A stretch of 64,000 nucleotides of DNA from an uncultured Psychrobacter sp. (lineage in GTDB: Bacteria > Pseudomonadota > Gammaproteobacteria > Pseudomonadales > Moraxellaceae). The position numbers were made by a program, and so were the translations under genes. Under the pieces are notes generated by a model that was not told the origin of the DNA, searched no databases, and saw only the letters and a list, made by a program, of their open reading frames with translations. The stretch lies in contig NZ_CANMAH010000002.1 in the NCBI RefSeq assembly GCF_947495825.1, forward strand, positions 62,001 to 126,000, written 5' to 3'. Shown one piece after another: positions 38,444-47,101 of the stretch (position 1 is the stretch's first letter; every line of letters starts with the position of its first letter).

Positions 38444-39393
38444 AACTGTTTCTCCTAATGATACTTAGCCACTTAGCTATTTATAATAGATAATAATTTG
38501 TAATATCACCAATAAACGATTGCCTTTAATTGTGCTGCTAATAATGGCGCTATAGTCGCTCTTTTACAATTCATCGTTACTAAAACACAACCGCAAAAGA
38601 GACCAACTGACTTTCTTATTTCTCAATAAATTACTATTCTACTCTTCCTTTTACTATGACCTAGTCGACTTCTAAATAACAATAACAGTTTATAGCAGAC
38701 TATCAAAAGCTCGTAAAATACAGACTTTGCACTATTTAACAATGAATTTGATAGTCCCATACCAATTAAGTAAACAATTATTGAAAAATATAAACACGGA
38801 CAATTCAAAAAAAAATCTAGTAATTATAAAGAAATTGTGGCAAATTGCAGTTACTTAACCGTATGGTTTGCATACATTCGGTAGTGGAGTTGTTATTTAT
38901 TTGATATTAGCTCGTGACAAAACGATAAATATTGTTTTTGTTCTATTGACACATATTATAGATAATAAGCCAATTACTCACTGTTCTCGTCTAGTATTCA
39001 TTAAAATATCTAGCAATAACATTAGGTTAGAGTTTGTATACTATATACCTGTAAGCTATTAGCAAGTAAAAACAACGTAAACGGTTGAATACTATCAGTA
39101 TATTGATGGGTATTTGATGATAATAATTACTTGTTTTATCCGCTGGTCTATTTTTTATCTACCTGTTCTGACTGTGTTATGTCATTATAATATTGCGACA
39201 ACCAGAAAGGCAAAAGGACTTGCGACCGCAGCTAAGATTGTATTAACCCTAATTGTGTTAATTGATAAGCCAAGCGGATAAATACAGACATTTACAATCC
39301 ATCCTAAGTGGTTAAAAAGATATTAGGCTTTATTTTAGTAAGATGTTTAATATCCTTTATCGCTACTTTAAGGACGTTTGAGGAAGACATAAT
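38444..39393. other. 950-base AT-rich gap between lemA and the symporter gene
   Basis: The largest gap of the window. Frames of about 60 codons exist on both strands, but they lack ribosome binding sites and recognisable protein character, so I do not call genes. I checked the region next to the symporter for a glycine riboswitch (some relatives of this transporter have one) and found no matching core motifs. The last 200 bases probably hold the symporter promoter and a leader. A GAGGAAG ribosome binding site precedes its ATG. Confidence 0.4.
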
Positions 39394-40941
39394 ATGGAAG
39401 GTTTAGTCAGTTTAGTAAACGGAATTATTTGGAGCCCCGCTCTGATCTACCTGTGTTTAGGCGCAGGTCTGTTTTATTCTATTATGACGCGCTTTGTACA
39501 AGTGCGTTTGTTCGGTGAAATGGTAAAGCTACTGTTTACAGGTAAATCTAGTGAACAAGGTATTTCATCATTTCAGGCGTTAGCCGTCTCGCTCGCAGGA
39601 CGCGTGGGTATGGGTAACATCGCAGGTGTTGCTGCTGCCATTGGCTTTGGTGGACCAGGCGCCGTATTTTGGATGTGGATTGTAGCTTTTTTAGGGGCAT
39701 CTACTGCCTACGTTGAGTCTACGCTTGCACAGATTTATAAAGAAAAAGACGTGGTCACAGGCGAGTATCGTGGTGGCCCTGCGTATTACTTTGAGCGCGC
39801 TCTTGGCCAAAAATGGTACGGGATCCTTTTTGCAATCTCCTCTATCTTAGCTTGCGGTATGTTCTTACCAGGTGTACAAGCAAACGGTGTTATCAGTGCG
39901 TTTGCACAGGTAATGGGTGAAGGCACGGTTATGAACATCGGGAGCCTAGAAGTTGGCTCTATGCGTTTGGTGGCCTTAGTAATCATCCTAGTTGTGCTAG
40001 GTATTATTATCTTCGGTGGTATTAAACGTATTGCAACCTTTACTGAGTTCGCAGTCCCTTTTATGGCACTAGGTTATATTGTCTTAGCCTTGATTATCAT
40101 GTTTACAAACTTCGATATGATCCCTCAAGTCTTTGGTATGATCGTCGGTGATGCCTTTACTGCTCAAGCAGGCTTTGGTGCGGCAATCGGTTGGGGTGTT
40201 AAGCGTGGTATTTACTCAAACGAAGCGGGTCAAGGTACAGGTCCTCATGCGGCGGCTGCAGCTGAGGTTCAGCATCCATCACAGCAAGGTTTGGTACAAG
40301 CATTCTCAGTCTATGTCGATACTATCTTAGTATGTTCTGCTACTGCCTTCATGATTCTAACGATGGGTACTTATAACATCCAAGGTACGCTACCTGATGG
40401 TCAGTTCATCGTTCAAAACGTAGCAGCGACTACTGAAATTAACGCACCTGCCTTTACACAATTGGCAATGGAATCAGTATACGGCTCATTCGGTGATACC
40501 TTTATCGCTGTTGCAGTATTCTTCTTCGCCTTTACCACTATTTTGGCTTACTATTATATCGCTGAAGTAAACGTGGCTTATTTGACACGCTTTATCGGTC
40601 GCGGTGCGAATAGAACGGGTTTATTCTTAGTTAAAGTACTTATCATGGCGATGGTTGCTTACGGCGGTCTAAATTCAGCTGGTTATATTTGGGCTATCGG
40701 TGATATCGGTGTTGGTCTGATGGCATGGCTTAATATCGTTGGTATTCTTGTTATCTTTATCGTTGCACGCCCAACGCTTACGATGCTTAAAGACTACGAA
40801 GCACAGCGTAAAGCTGGTGTTAAACGCTATAGCTTTGATCCTGCAAAATTCGGTATTAAGAATGCGCCATATTGGGAAGCACGTCATTTACAAGAGCAAG
40901 AGAGAATGGCTCAAAGCCCACTACACAAAGAGCATAAATAA
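39394..40941 (+). CDS. Sodium:alanine/glycine symporter (AGCS family)
   Basis: Inner-membrane carrier that imports alanine and/or glycine with Na+. The 515 residues have ten to eleven predicted helices. The family signature is clear: FQALAVSLAGRVGMGNIAGVAAAIGFGGPGAVFWMWIVAFLGASTAYVESTLAQ, then GIKRIATFTEFAVPFMALGYI and GVKRGIYSNEAGQGTGPHAAAAAEVQHPSQQG. This is the AlsT/DagA/YaaJ type. It stands alone and ends at a strong terminator. The specificity between alanine and glycine cannot be told from sequence. Confidence 0.93.
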   Translation: MEGLVSLVNGIIWSPALIYLCLGAGLFYSIMTRFVQVRLFGEMVKLLFTGKSSEQGISSFQALAVSLAGRVGMGNIAGVAAAIGFGGPGAVFWMWIVAFLGASTAYVESTLAQIYKEKDVVTGEYRGGPAYYFERALGQKWYGILFAISSILACGMFLPGVQANGVISAFAQVMGEGTVMNIGSLEVGSMRLVALVIILVVLGIIIFGGIKRIATFTEFAVPFMALGYIVLALIIMFTNFDMIPQVFGMIVGDAFTAQAGFGAAIGWGVKRGIYSNEAGQGTGPHAAAAAEVQHPSQQGLVQAFSVYVDTILVCSATAFMILTMGTYNIQGTLPDGQFIVQNVAATTEINAPAFTQLAMESVYGSFGDTFIAVAVFFFAFTTILAYYYIAEVNVAYLTRFIGRGANRTGLFLVKVLIMAMVAYGGLNSAGYIWAIGDIGVGLMAWLNIVGILVIFIVARPTLTMLKDYEAQRKAGVKRYSFDPAKFGIKNAPYWEARHLQEQERMAQSPLHKEHK

Positions 40942-40984
40942 CGCTTTTTGAAGTAGCTAGCAGCTATTAGTGTCACATAACATT

Positions 40985-41018
40985 AAAAAGCTTGAGACTA
41001 TGTTCTCAGGCTTTTTTT
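40985..41018 (+). terminator. Rho-independent terminator after the symporter gene
   Basis: AAAAAGCTTGAGA and TCTCAGGCTTTTT pair around a six-base loop, followed by a T run. Confidence 0.85.
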
Positions 41019-41094
41019 ATACTCTGCGTTAGACATTATCTTTTGCTATCAGATACCCTCATCTACAGCACGTGCAGACAAATTTTTTGATCCA

Positions 41095-41123
41095 ATAAAA
41101 AACCCAGTACACTTAACTGGGCT
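41095..41123 (-). terminator. Terminator after the first fasciclin gene
   Basis: On the minus strand AAGCCCAGT and ACTGGGTT form a short stem around TAAGTGT, followed by TTTTTATTGG. It lies about 55 bases after the stop codon. Confidence 0.75.
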
Positions 41124-41174
41124 TAGTCTTAAAATTATGCATGTCTCAAATCAACTGGTTTTAGTAGCGTCCTA

Positions 41175-41792
41175 TTATTTAGGCATCAATACGGTATCGA
41201 TCACATGTACCACACCGTTGGTTGCCATCATATCTGGTTGAGTAATATTAGATGTGTTGCCGCTTGCATCTGTAATAACATTAGCTTCACTAATAGAAAA
41301 CACCTGACCGTTGACTGTCTCGATATCTGTACCATAAGGGATATCGGTAGATCTTACTATCATACTTGGAATAACATGATAGGACAGTACATTAGTCAAC
41401 ATGTCTTTATCGGCCAACAGCTCTTCTTGCGTGACGTCAAGTTTCGTTAATGCATCAGCAAATGCAGCGTCCGTAGGCGCAAATACAGTGAACTCACTGC
41501 CTGAATCCATAAGAGTTTGATCCATACCAGATGCTTCTAGTGCTGCTGTCAAAATGGTCAAATCGTCGTTTTCAGAAGCAAGTTCGGCGATATTTTGCGT
41601 AGCAGTGGTTTCTTCTGCCATTACTTCAGGTTCTGCAACAACTTCTGGCTCTTCCATTGGTTCAGTTTCGACCATCGGTTCAGTAGTTGCTTCAGCTTCG
41701 GTAGGCTCAGCAACCGTCTCTGCGTCATTACAAGCTACCAAAGATACCGCTGATGTAGCAATTGCTAGAGATAATAAAGTCTTTTTTAACAT
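41175..41792 (-). CDS. Fasciclin (FAS1) domain lipoprotein
   Basis: A 205-residue lipoprotein. The start at 41792 is chosen for its AAGGA seven bases upstream and because it gives a clean signal, MLKKTLLSLAIATSAVSLVAC, with lipidated Cys21. The frame is open nine codons further upstream. An acidic Glu/Pro/Val/Thr-rich spacer (about 22-65) precedes one FAS1 domain (about 68-205). The hallmark motifs are FTVFAPTDAAFADAL, LTNVLSYHVIPSMIV and ATNGVVHVIDTVLMPK. FAS1 domains mediate adhesion or polysaccharide binding. It is the downstream member of a tandem pair with the next gene, separated by about 96 bases. Confidence 0.9.
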   Translation of the reverse strand: MLKKTLLSLAIATSAVSLVACNDAETVAEPTEAEATTEPMVETEPMEEPEVVAEPEVMAEETTATQNIAELASENDDLTILTAALEASGMDQTLMDSGSEFTVFAPTDAAFADALTKLDVTQEELLADKDMLTNVLSYHVIPSMIVRSTDIPYGTDIETVNGQVFSISEANVITDASGNTSNITQPDMMATNGVVHVIDTVLMPK

Positions 41793-41888
41793 GGGTCTAT
41801 CCTTATAAAAATTAATCAAGTAGCTTCTTACTCACTGCTATATAAACTATATTCAAAGCACGAATAAGAAGTACCATATATGTCTTAT

Positions 41889-42473
41889 TTATTGTGGCAA
41901 TAGCACTTTATCGATAACATGTACGACACCGTTGGTAGCAGCAATGTCTGTTTGTAAGATATTAGCAGTACGTCCACTTTCATCCATCAATTTACCTTCA
42001 GGCGTTATCATCAATGTATCTTTGCTAAGCATCATAACGTTGCCTGGCTGCACATCTTTAGCGTATACAGGGGCTGGGCCATTGATTACGTGATAACCTA
42101 AAATCTTAGTTAAAGCTGGTTTGTTTGCAAAAAGCTGCTCTTTAGTCATGCCAGTCTCTTGCAAAGCTTCAGCAAAAGCTGCATTGGTTGGCGCAAGGAT
42201 AGTGAAGTTTGCATTAGGATTAGATAACGGTCCTGCTATACCAGCAGCTTGTACCGCTTCAACAAGCGTTGAAAATTCTGCATTGCTTTGAGCAACTTGT
42301 ACCACATTCATCTTAGCTATATTTTCGCTCTGGGCAGGCGCTTTTTGAGCTTGTGTAGGCGCCTGTTTCGCTGGCATTGGGGTCTTTTCAGCTGGCATCA
42401 TATTGTTACAAGCGCTTAAGCCTGCGATTGATACAGCCAATGTGCCGATAGTAGCAAGTTTGGTAAGTTTCAT
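41889..42473 (-). CDS. Fasciclin (FAS1) domain lipoprotein, paralogue
   Basis: A 194-residue lipoprotein. The ATG at 42473 has AAGGA seven bases upstream, whereas the ATG two codons earlier is too close to it. The signal is MKLTKLATIGTLAVSIAGLSAC with Cys22, followed by a Pro/Ala/Gln/Lys spacer (AKQAPTQAQKAPAQS) instead of the acidic spacer of its neighbour. One FAS1 domain covers about 55-194 with FTILAPTNAAFAEAL, KILGYHVINGPAPV and ATNGVVHVIDKVLLPQ. The two genes are ancient tandem duplicates: the domain is conserved, but the spacers have opposite charge. Confidence 0.9.
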   Translation of the reverse strand: MKLTKLATIGTLAVSIAGLSACNNMMPAEKTPMPAKQAPTQAQKAPAQSENIAKMNVVQVAQSNAEFSTLVEAVQAAGIAGPLSNPNANFTILAPTNAAFAEALQETGMTKEQLFANKPALTKILGYHVINGPAPVYAKDVQPGNVMMLSKDTLMITPEGKLMDESGRTANILQTDIAATNGVVHVIDKVLLPQ

Positions 42474-43110
42474 ATTCATATCCTTGATTTTGATGTATAT
42501 TCTAGGTGCAAATTTAGAAGGTGAATGGTGCTTTTGTTAAGGCAAAATTCCAAAAATTAACTTATATGTGGTGACCTACTACTTATATAATCACTGCCTC
42601 TATGTAATTACCTGCGCACTGACACTACTTAAAAACAGTGCTTATAGGATATAAATACAAAGTGCATATCCAGTATTTAACCATCAGTATTTGAGAACTT
42701 ATAAGCCATACTTACGAGCAATCGAGCCTTACCACGTCAAACTAACATGGTCAGCAAAGTTAACTATTTGCATTTGCGCTATTTTTTGTCACCGCCTTGT
42801 AAGTTTTGTCTGCTTTCTAACACGAACTATTTTTTGTATTTGTAAGAAAAATTTCACTATGGTGCATGACAATTACGATAAGAATATATTCACTTATAAG
42901 AATATAAAGTGACCTTAGAGTACGATTTTATTACGGTAGCAACTGATATGGTTATCAACTCCATCTGTGTCCTTGATAGTTAAAACCGAATAAAAACATA
43001 CCAATAAGCACTGTATTTTTCATGCTAGAATATTGCAGATTTGTGCCTTCTAATGACGCTATGACTTTCTCTTTTCTAATTACAGTATTGACAATATAAG
43101 CAGTATATCT
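42474..43110. other. Divergent gap between the fasciclin genes and metH
   Basis: About 640 AT-rich bases holding the promoters of both directions. A 73-codon plus-strand frame (42691-42912) lacks a ribosome binding site and protein-like composition. I looked for cobalamin and SAM riboswitch cores before metH and saw none. There is also no clear ribosome binding site right before the metH ATG. Confidence 0.4.
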
Positions 43111-46100
43111 ATGACTCAACAGACGACTTCACAGACCCCTACTCCAGCCAATCATTCTCCGAAAGCAGCGGACGACTTTGTCCTAACGCCGCCTGCGATC
43201 TTTCCTTTTAAAGAGCAGCAGCTAACCGCTCGCGTGCGTATCACTGAGCAAATGAAGTCGCGTATTTTGATGTTAGATGGCGCGATGGGGACACAGATTC
43301 AGACCTATAAGCTCGAGGAAGCCGACTATCGCGGTGAGCGCTTCGCTGATATCGAGCAAGACGTGCGCGGTAATAACGATCTGCTCGTGCTGAGTCAGCC
43401 GCAGATGATTACCGATATCCATCATGACCACCTAGCCGCTGGCGCTGATATTATCGAGACCAATAGCTTTAATGGTACGCGGCTATCGATGTCTGACTAC
43501 GACATGGAATATCTGGTACCAGAATTAAACAAGACCGCAGCGCAGATAGCACGGGCGGCAGCTGACGAATTTACCGCGAAAACCCCTGAGAAGCCGCGCT
43601 TTGTCGCTGGGGTCATCGGCCCAACCTCACGTACCTGTTCGATCTCTCCCGATGTCAACGACCCTGCCTTTCGCAATATCACCTTTGATGAGTTGGTGCT
43701 CAATTACCGCGAGGCGACACTGGCGCTGATCGAAGGCGGCGTCGATATTATCTTGATCGAGACTATCTTTGATACGCTAAACGCTAAAGCGGCGATATTT
43801 GCCATCACCGGCGTATTTGATGATATTGGTTTTGAGCTGCCGATTATGATCTCAGGCACCATCACCGATGCTTCAGGACGGACGCTATCGGGTCAGACGG
43901 CGGAAGCGTTTTATAACTCTATCCGTCACGCCAAGCCTTTATCAGTTGGCTTTAACTGCGCGCTCGGTGCCGATGCGCTGCGTCCGCATATTCAGACACT
44001 CTCAAACATCGCTGACACTTATGTCTCAGCCCACCCTAATGCTGGCTTGCCCAATGAGTTTGGGGAGTACGATGAGACCGCCGAGCAAACGGCTGCCCTG
44101 CTTGAAGGCTTTGCCAAAGCGGGCATCCTAAATATCGTGGGCGGCTGCTGTGGTACTACTCCTGAGCATATCCGCCACATTGCAGATATGGTGGCGAACT
44201 ATCCGCCGCGCGTGATACCAGAGATTGACCCTGCTTGTCGTCTGTCTGGGCTTGAGCCATTTAACATCACCGCCGACAGTCTGTTTGTCAACGTTGGTGA
44301 GCGTACCAACGTCACAGGCTCGAAGAAGTTTTTGCGACTAATCAAAACCGAAGCTTATACCGAAGCCCTCGATGTGGCGCGCGATCAGGTCGAAGGCGGC
44401 GCGCAAATCGTCGATATCAACATGGACGAGGGCATGCTTGACTCCAAACAAGCGATGATTCACTTTGTCAATTTGGTCTCAGGTGAGCCAGATATCAGCC
44501 GTGTGCCGCTTATGATGGACTCCTCTAAGTGGGACATCATCGAAGAAGGGCTTAAACGTATTCAAGGCAAGTCAGTCGTCAACTCCATCTCGTTAAAAGA
44601 AGGCTACGATGAGTTTGTCAAGCATGCTAAGCTCTGTATGCGCTACGGCGCCGCGGTCATCGTCATGGCCTTTGATGAAGACGGGCAAGCGGATACTTAC
44701 GAGCGCAAAATCGAGATCTGCCAGCGCAGCTATGACGTGTTGGTCAATGAAATTGGCTTCCCATCTGAAGACATCATCTTTGACCCCAATATCTTTGCGG
44801 TCGCAACTGGTATCACCGAGCACAACAATTACGGCGCTGACTTTATCAATGCGACGAAATGGATCACGGACAACCTGCCCAATGCGATGGTATCAGGCGG
44901 CGTGTCCAATGTCTCATTTAGCTTCCGTGGTAACCCCATTCGTGAAGCCATCAACTCGGTATTTCTTTATCATGCGATCAAAAACGGGTTGACCATGGGT
45001 ATCGTCAACCCGTCGATGCTAGAAGTCTATGACGACATCCCTGTCGAGGCACGCGAGGCGATTGAGGATGTCATGCTCAATCGCAATCAAGGCGAGAGTG
45101 GTCAAGATGCCACCGAACGCTTGATGACCATTGCTGAGAGCTATCAAGATGGTGGCAAGAAAAAAGACAGCACCGTCGATATGAGCTGGCGTGAAGGTAC
45201 GGTAGAAGAGCGCATCGCCCATGCACTGGTCAAAGGTATCACCACCTTTATCGAAGCTGATACCAAAGAAGCATGGGAGAAATATCCCAAACCGCTTGAC
45301 GTTATCGAAGGACCACTGATGGATGGCATGAATATCGTCGGTGACTTATTTGGCTCGGGTAAAATGTTTTTGCCACAGGTTGTGAAATCTGCGCGCGTCA
45401 TGAAACAATCGGTCGCTTGGCTCAACCCATATATCGAAGCAGAAAAAGTCGAGGGCGAAGTCAAAGGTAAGATCCTGATGGCAACGGTCAAGGGTGACGT
45501 CCATGATATCGGCAAAAACATCGTCGGTGTGGTGCTCGGCTGTAACGGCTATGACATTCTTGATCTGGGCGTGATGGTGCCATGCGAAAAAATCCTCGAT
45601 ACCGCTATTAGCGAGAAAGTCGATATCATCGGCCTATCAGGACTGATTACCCCGAGCCTCGATGAGATGGTCTATGTCGCCAAGCAAATGCAAGAGCGCG
45701 GCATGACCTTGCCACTGATGATCGGCGGTGCCACGACCTCTAAAGCCCATACCGCGGTAAAGGTCGAACCGCAATACCAAAACGATGCGGTCATCTATGT
45801 ATCGGATGCCTCGCGCTCGGTCGGCGTGGTGACCAAGCTGTTGTCGAAAGAGCACCGTCAAGGCCTGATCGATGAAACCCGCGAAGAATATATCAAGGTA
45901 CGCGAGCGTCTGGCCAAGCGCCAGCCTAAAGCGGCCAAGATATCGTACGCTGACGCCGTCAAGCTTGGCTTTGACTATGACTGGGATAACTATGTGCCAC
46001 CTAAGCCTAATACACTCGGCCAAGTGATACTTGACGACTATCCGATCGCAACCTTGCTGCCTTATATCGACTGGACGCCGTTCTTTATCTCGTGGGGATT

Positions 46101-46911
46101 GACAGGTAAATATCCCAAAATCTTGCAAGATGATGTGGTTGGTGAAGCGGCGCGTGATTTGTTTAACAATGCGCAAAACCTGCTACAAAAAATGATCGAT
46201 GAAAAGTTAGTCGTCGCTAAAGGGGTGTTTAAAATCATGCCCGCGCGGCGCACAGGTAGCGATACCCTCACCGTTTATGATAAAGCGCTGGAAGACGGCG
46301 GACAGCCAACCCATACCTTTGAGCATCTGCGCCAGCAATCGGATAAAGCCAGCGGTAAGCCAAACTTTAGCTTAGCCGACTTTATCTCACCATCAGACAC
46401 GCACACTGATTATCTAGGCGGCTTTACCGTCTCCATCGTCGGTACAGAAGATCTCGCTGAAAAGTATAAAGCGGCAGGCGATGATTATAATGCCATCATG
46501 GTACAAGCGCTGTCTGATCGCTTGGCCGAAGCCTTTGCTGAGCACTTGCACGAGCGGATCCGTAAAGACTATTGGGGCTATCAGGCTGATGAGACGCTCA
46601 GTAATGAGGAGCTGATTAAAGAAAAATACGTTGGTATCCGTCCTGCTCCCGGCTATCCTGCCTGTCCTGAGCATACCGAAAAAGGCAAACTGTTTGATTG
46701 GCTGGGTACAGTGGACGCTATCGGCACAACGCTAACTGAAAGCTTTGCAATGTGGCCTGCTTCCTCGGTCAGTGGCTTTTATTACTCGCATCCTGATAGT
46801 GAGTACTTTAACGTCGGTAAAATAGGCCGCGACCAGTTGGAGGATTATGCCAAACGTAAGGATTGGGATATAAAGACGGCTGAGAAGTGGTTAAATCCGA
46901 ATTTGTCTTAG
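43111..46911 (+). CDS. metH: Cobalamin-dependent methionine synthase
   Basis: Transfers the methyl group of 5-methyltetrahydrofolate to homocysteine through a B12 cofactor. All four modules are present in the 1266 residues. The homocysteine domain starts with [10 protein letters not shown] and has zinc ligands Cys283 (FNCALG), Cys346 and Cys347 ([11 protein letters not shown]). The folate domain starts near [14 protein letters not shown]. In the B12 domain DVHDIGKN supplies the cobalt ligand His798, with [13 protein letters not shown] and [13 protein letters not shown] beyond it. The C-terminal SAM-dependent reactivation domain has [15 protein letters not shown] near 1180. The gene is richer in G+C than its neighbours and has no adjacent partner genes. 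Confidence 0.98.
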   Translation: MTQQTTSQTPTPANHSPKAADDFVLTPPAIFPFKEQQLTARVRITEQMKSRILMLDGAMGTQIQTYKLEEADYRGERFADIEQDVRGNNDLLVLSQPQMITDIHHDHLAAGADIIETNSFNGTRLSMSDYDMEYLVPELNKTAAQIARAAADEFTAKTPEKPRFVAGVIGPTSRTCSISPDVNDPAFRNITFDELVLNYREATLALIEGGVDIILIETIFDTLNAKAAIFAITGVFDDIGFELPIMISGTITDASGRTLSGQTAEAFYNSIRHAKPLSVGFNCALGADALRPHIQTLSNIADTYVSAHPNAGLPNEFGEYDETAEQTAALLEGFAKAGILNIVGGCCGTTPEHIRHIADMVANYPPRVIPEIDPACRLSGLEPFNITADSLFVNVGERTNVTGSKKFLRLIKTEAYTEALDVARDQVEGGAQIVDINMDEGMLDSKQAMIHFVNLVSGEPDISRVPLMMDSSKWDIIEEGLKRIQGKSVVNSISLKEGYDEFVKHAKLCMRYGAAVIVMAFDEDGQADTYERKIEICQRSYDVLVNEIGFPSEDIIFDPNIFAVATGITEHNNYGADFINATKWITDNLPNAMVSGGVSNVSFSFRGNPIREAINSVFLYHAIKNGLTMGIVNPSMLEVYDDIPVEAREAIEDVMLNRNQGESGQDATERLMTIAESYQDGGKKKDSTVDMSWREGTVEERIAHALVKGITTFIEADTKEAWEKYPKPLDVIEGPLMDGMNIVGDLFGSGKMFLPQVVKSARVMKQSVAWLNPYIEAEKVEGEVKGKILMATVKGDVHDIGKNIVGVVLGCNGYDILDLGVMVPCEKILDTAISEKVDIIGLSGLITPSLDEMVYVAKQMQERGMTLPLMIGGATTSKAHTAVKVEPQYQNDAVIYVSDASRSVGVVTKLLSKEHRQGLIDETREEYIKVRERLAKRQPKAAKISYADAVKLGFDYDWDNYVPPKPNTLGQVILDDYPIATLLPYIDWTPFFISWGLTGKYPKILQDDVVGEAARDLFNNAQNLLQKMIDEKLVVAKGVFKIMPARRTGSDTLTVYDKALEDGGQPTHTFEHLRQQSDKASGKPNFSLADFISPSDTHTDYLGGFTVSIVGTEDLAEKYKAAGDDYNAIMVQALSDRLAEAFAEHLHERIRKDYWGYQADETLSNEELIKEKYVGIRPAPGYPACPEHTEKGKLFDWLGTVDAIGTTLTESFAMWPASSVSGFYYSHPDSEYFNVGKIGRDQLEDYAKRKDWDIKTAEKWLNPNLS

Positions 46912-46943
46912 GGATAGTTTTGGGTAGTATGAGCTGTTCCTGC

Positions 46944-47075
46944 TATCCGCTTCTATCTGGGCTATCGCAAGGGCGGTCGCTAAAAGCCAGTATCGTTCCT
47001 GACCAGCGATAACGCTACTGGCTGAGCGTCCGCAACCCTGCGCTTTGCCAAGTATATCCGCTACTATCAGGGCTA
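46944..47075. repeat. Hairpin element flanked by 21-base direct repeats
   Basis: A 21-base segment starting TATCCGCTTCTATC (46944-46964) recurs at 47055-47075 with two mismatches. Between the copies a 13-base inverted pair (AGCCAGTATCGTT at 46985 and AACGCTACTGGCT at 47011, one mismatch) forms a hairpin, extended by an imperfect outer stem (GCAAGGGCGGTCGCT with AGCGTCCGCAACCCTGC). It is clearly G+C richer than the SIR2 gene it borders. It looks like an interspersed mobile-type repeat; no protein is encoded. Confidence 0.5.
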
Positions 47076-47101
47076 AAAAACCTCGCTATGGCAAGGTTTT
47101 T
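47075..47101. terminator. Bidirectional terminator between metH and the SIR2 gene
   Basis: AAAAAACCTCGC and GGCAAGGTTTTT form a stem around TAT, with A and T tracts on both sides. It serves metH on the plus strand and begins right at the stop codon of the SIR2 gene on the minus strand. Confidence 0.8.

Noticed and set aside
38868..39062. 64-codon plus-strand frame in the gap before the symporter gene
   Set aside because: No ribosome binding site and no protein-like composition. It is kept only as part of the gap description.
39100..39393. Possible glycine riboswitch before the symporter gene
   Set aside because: The expected tandem purine-rich core motifs are missing.
43011..43110. Possible cobalamin or SAM riboswitch before metH
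   Set aside because: None of the conserved core sequences of these riboswitches is present.
45637..46176. 179-codon minus-strand frame inside metH
   Set aside because: Antisense to an intact, highly conserved enzyme; high-GC genes commonly produce such shadows.
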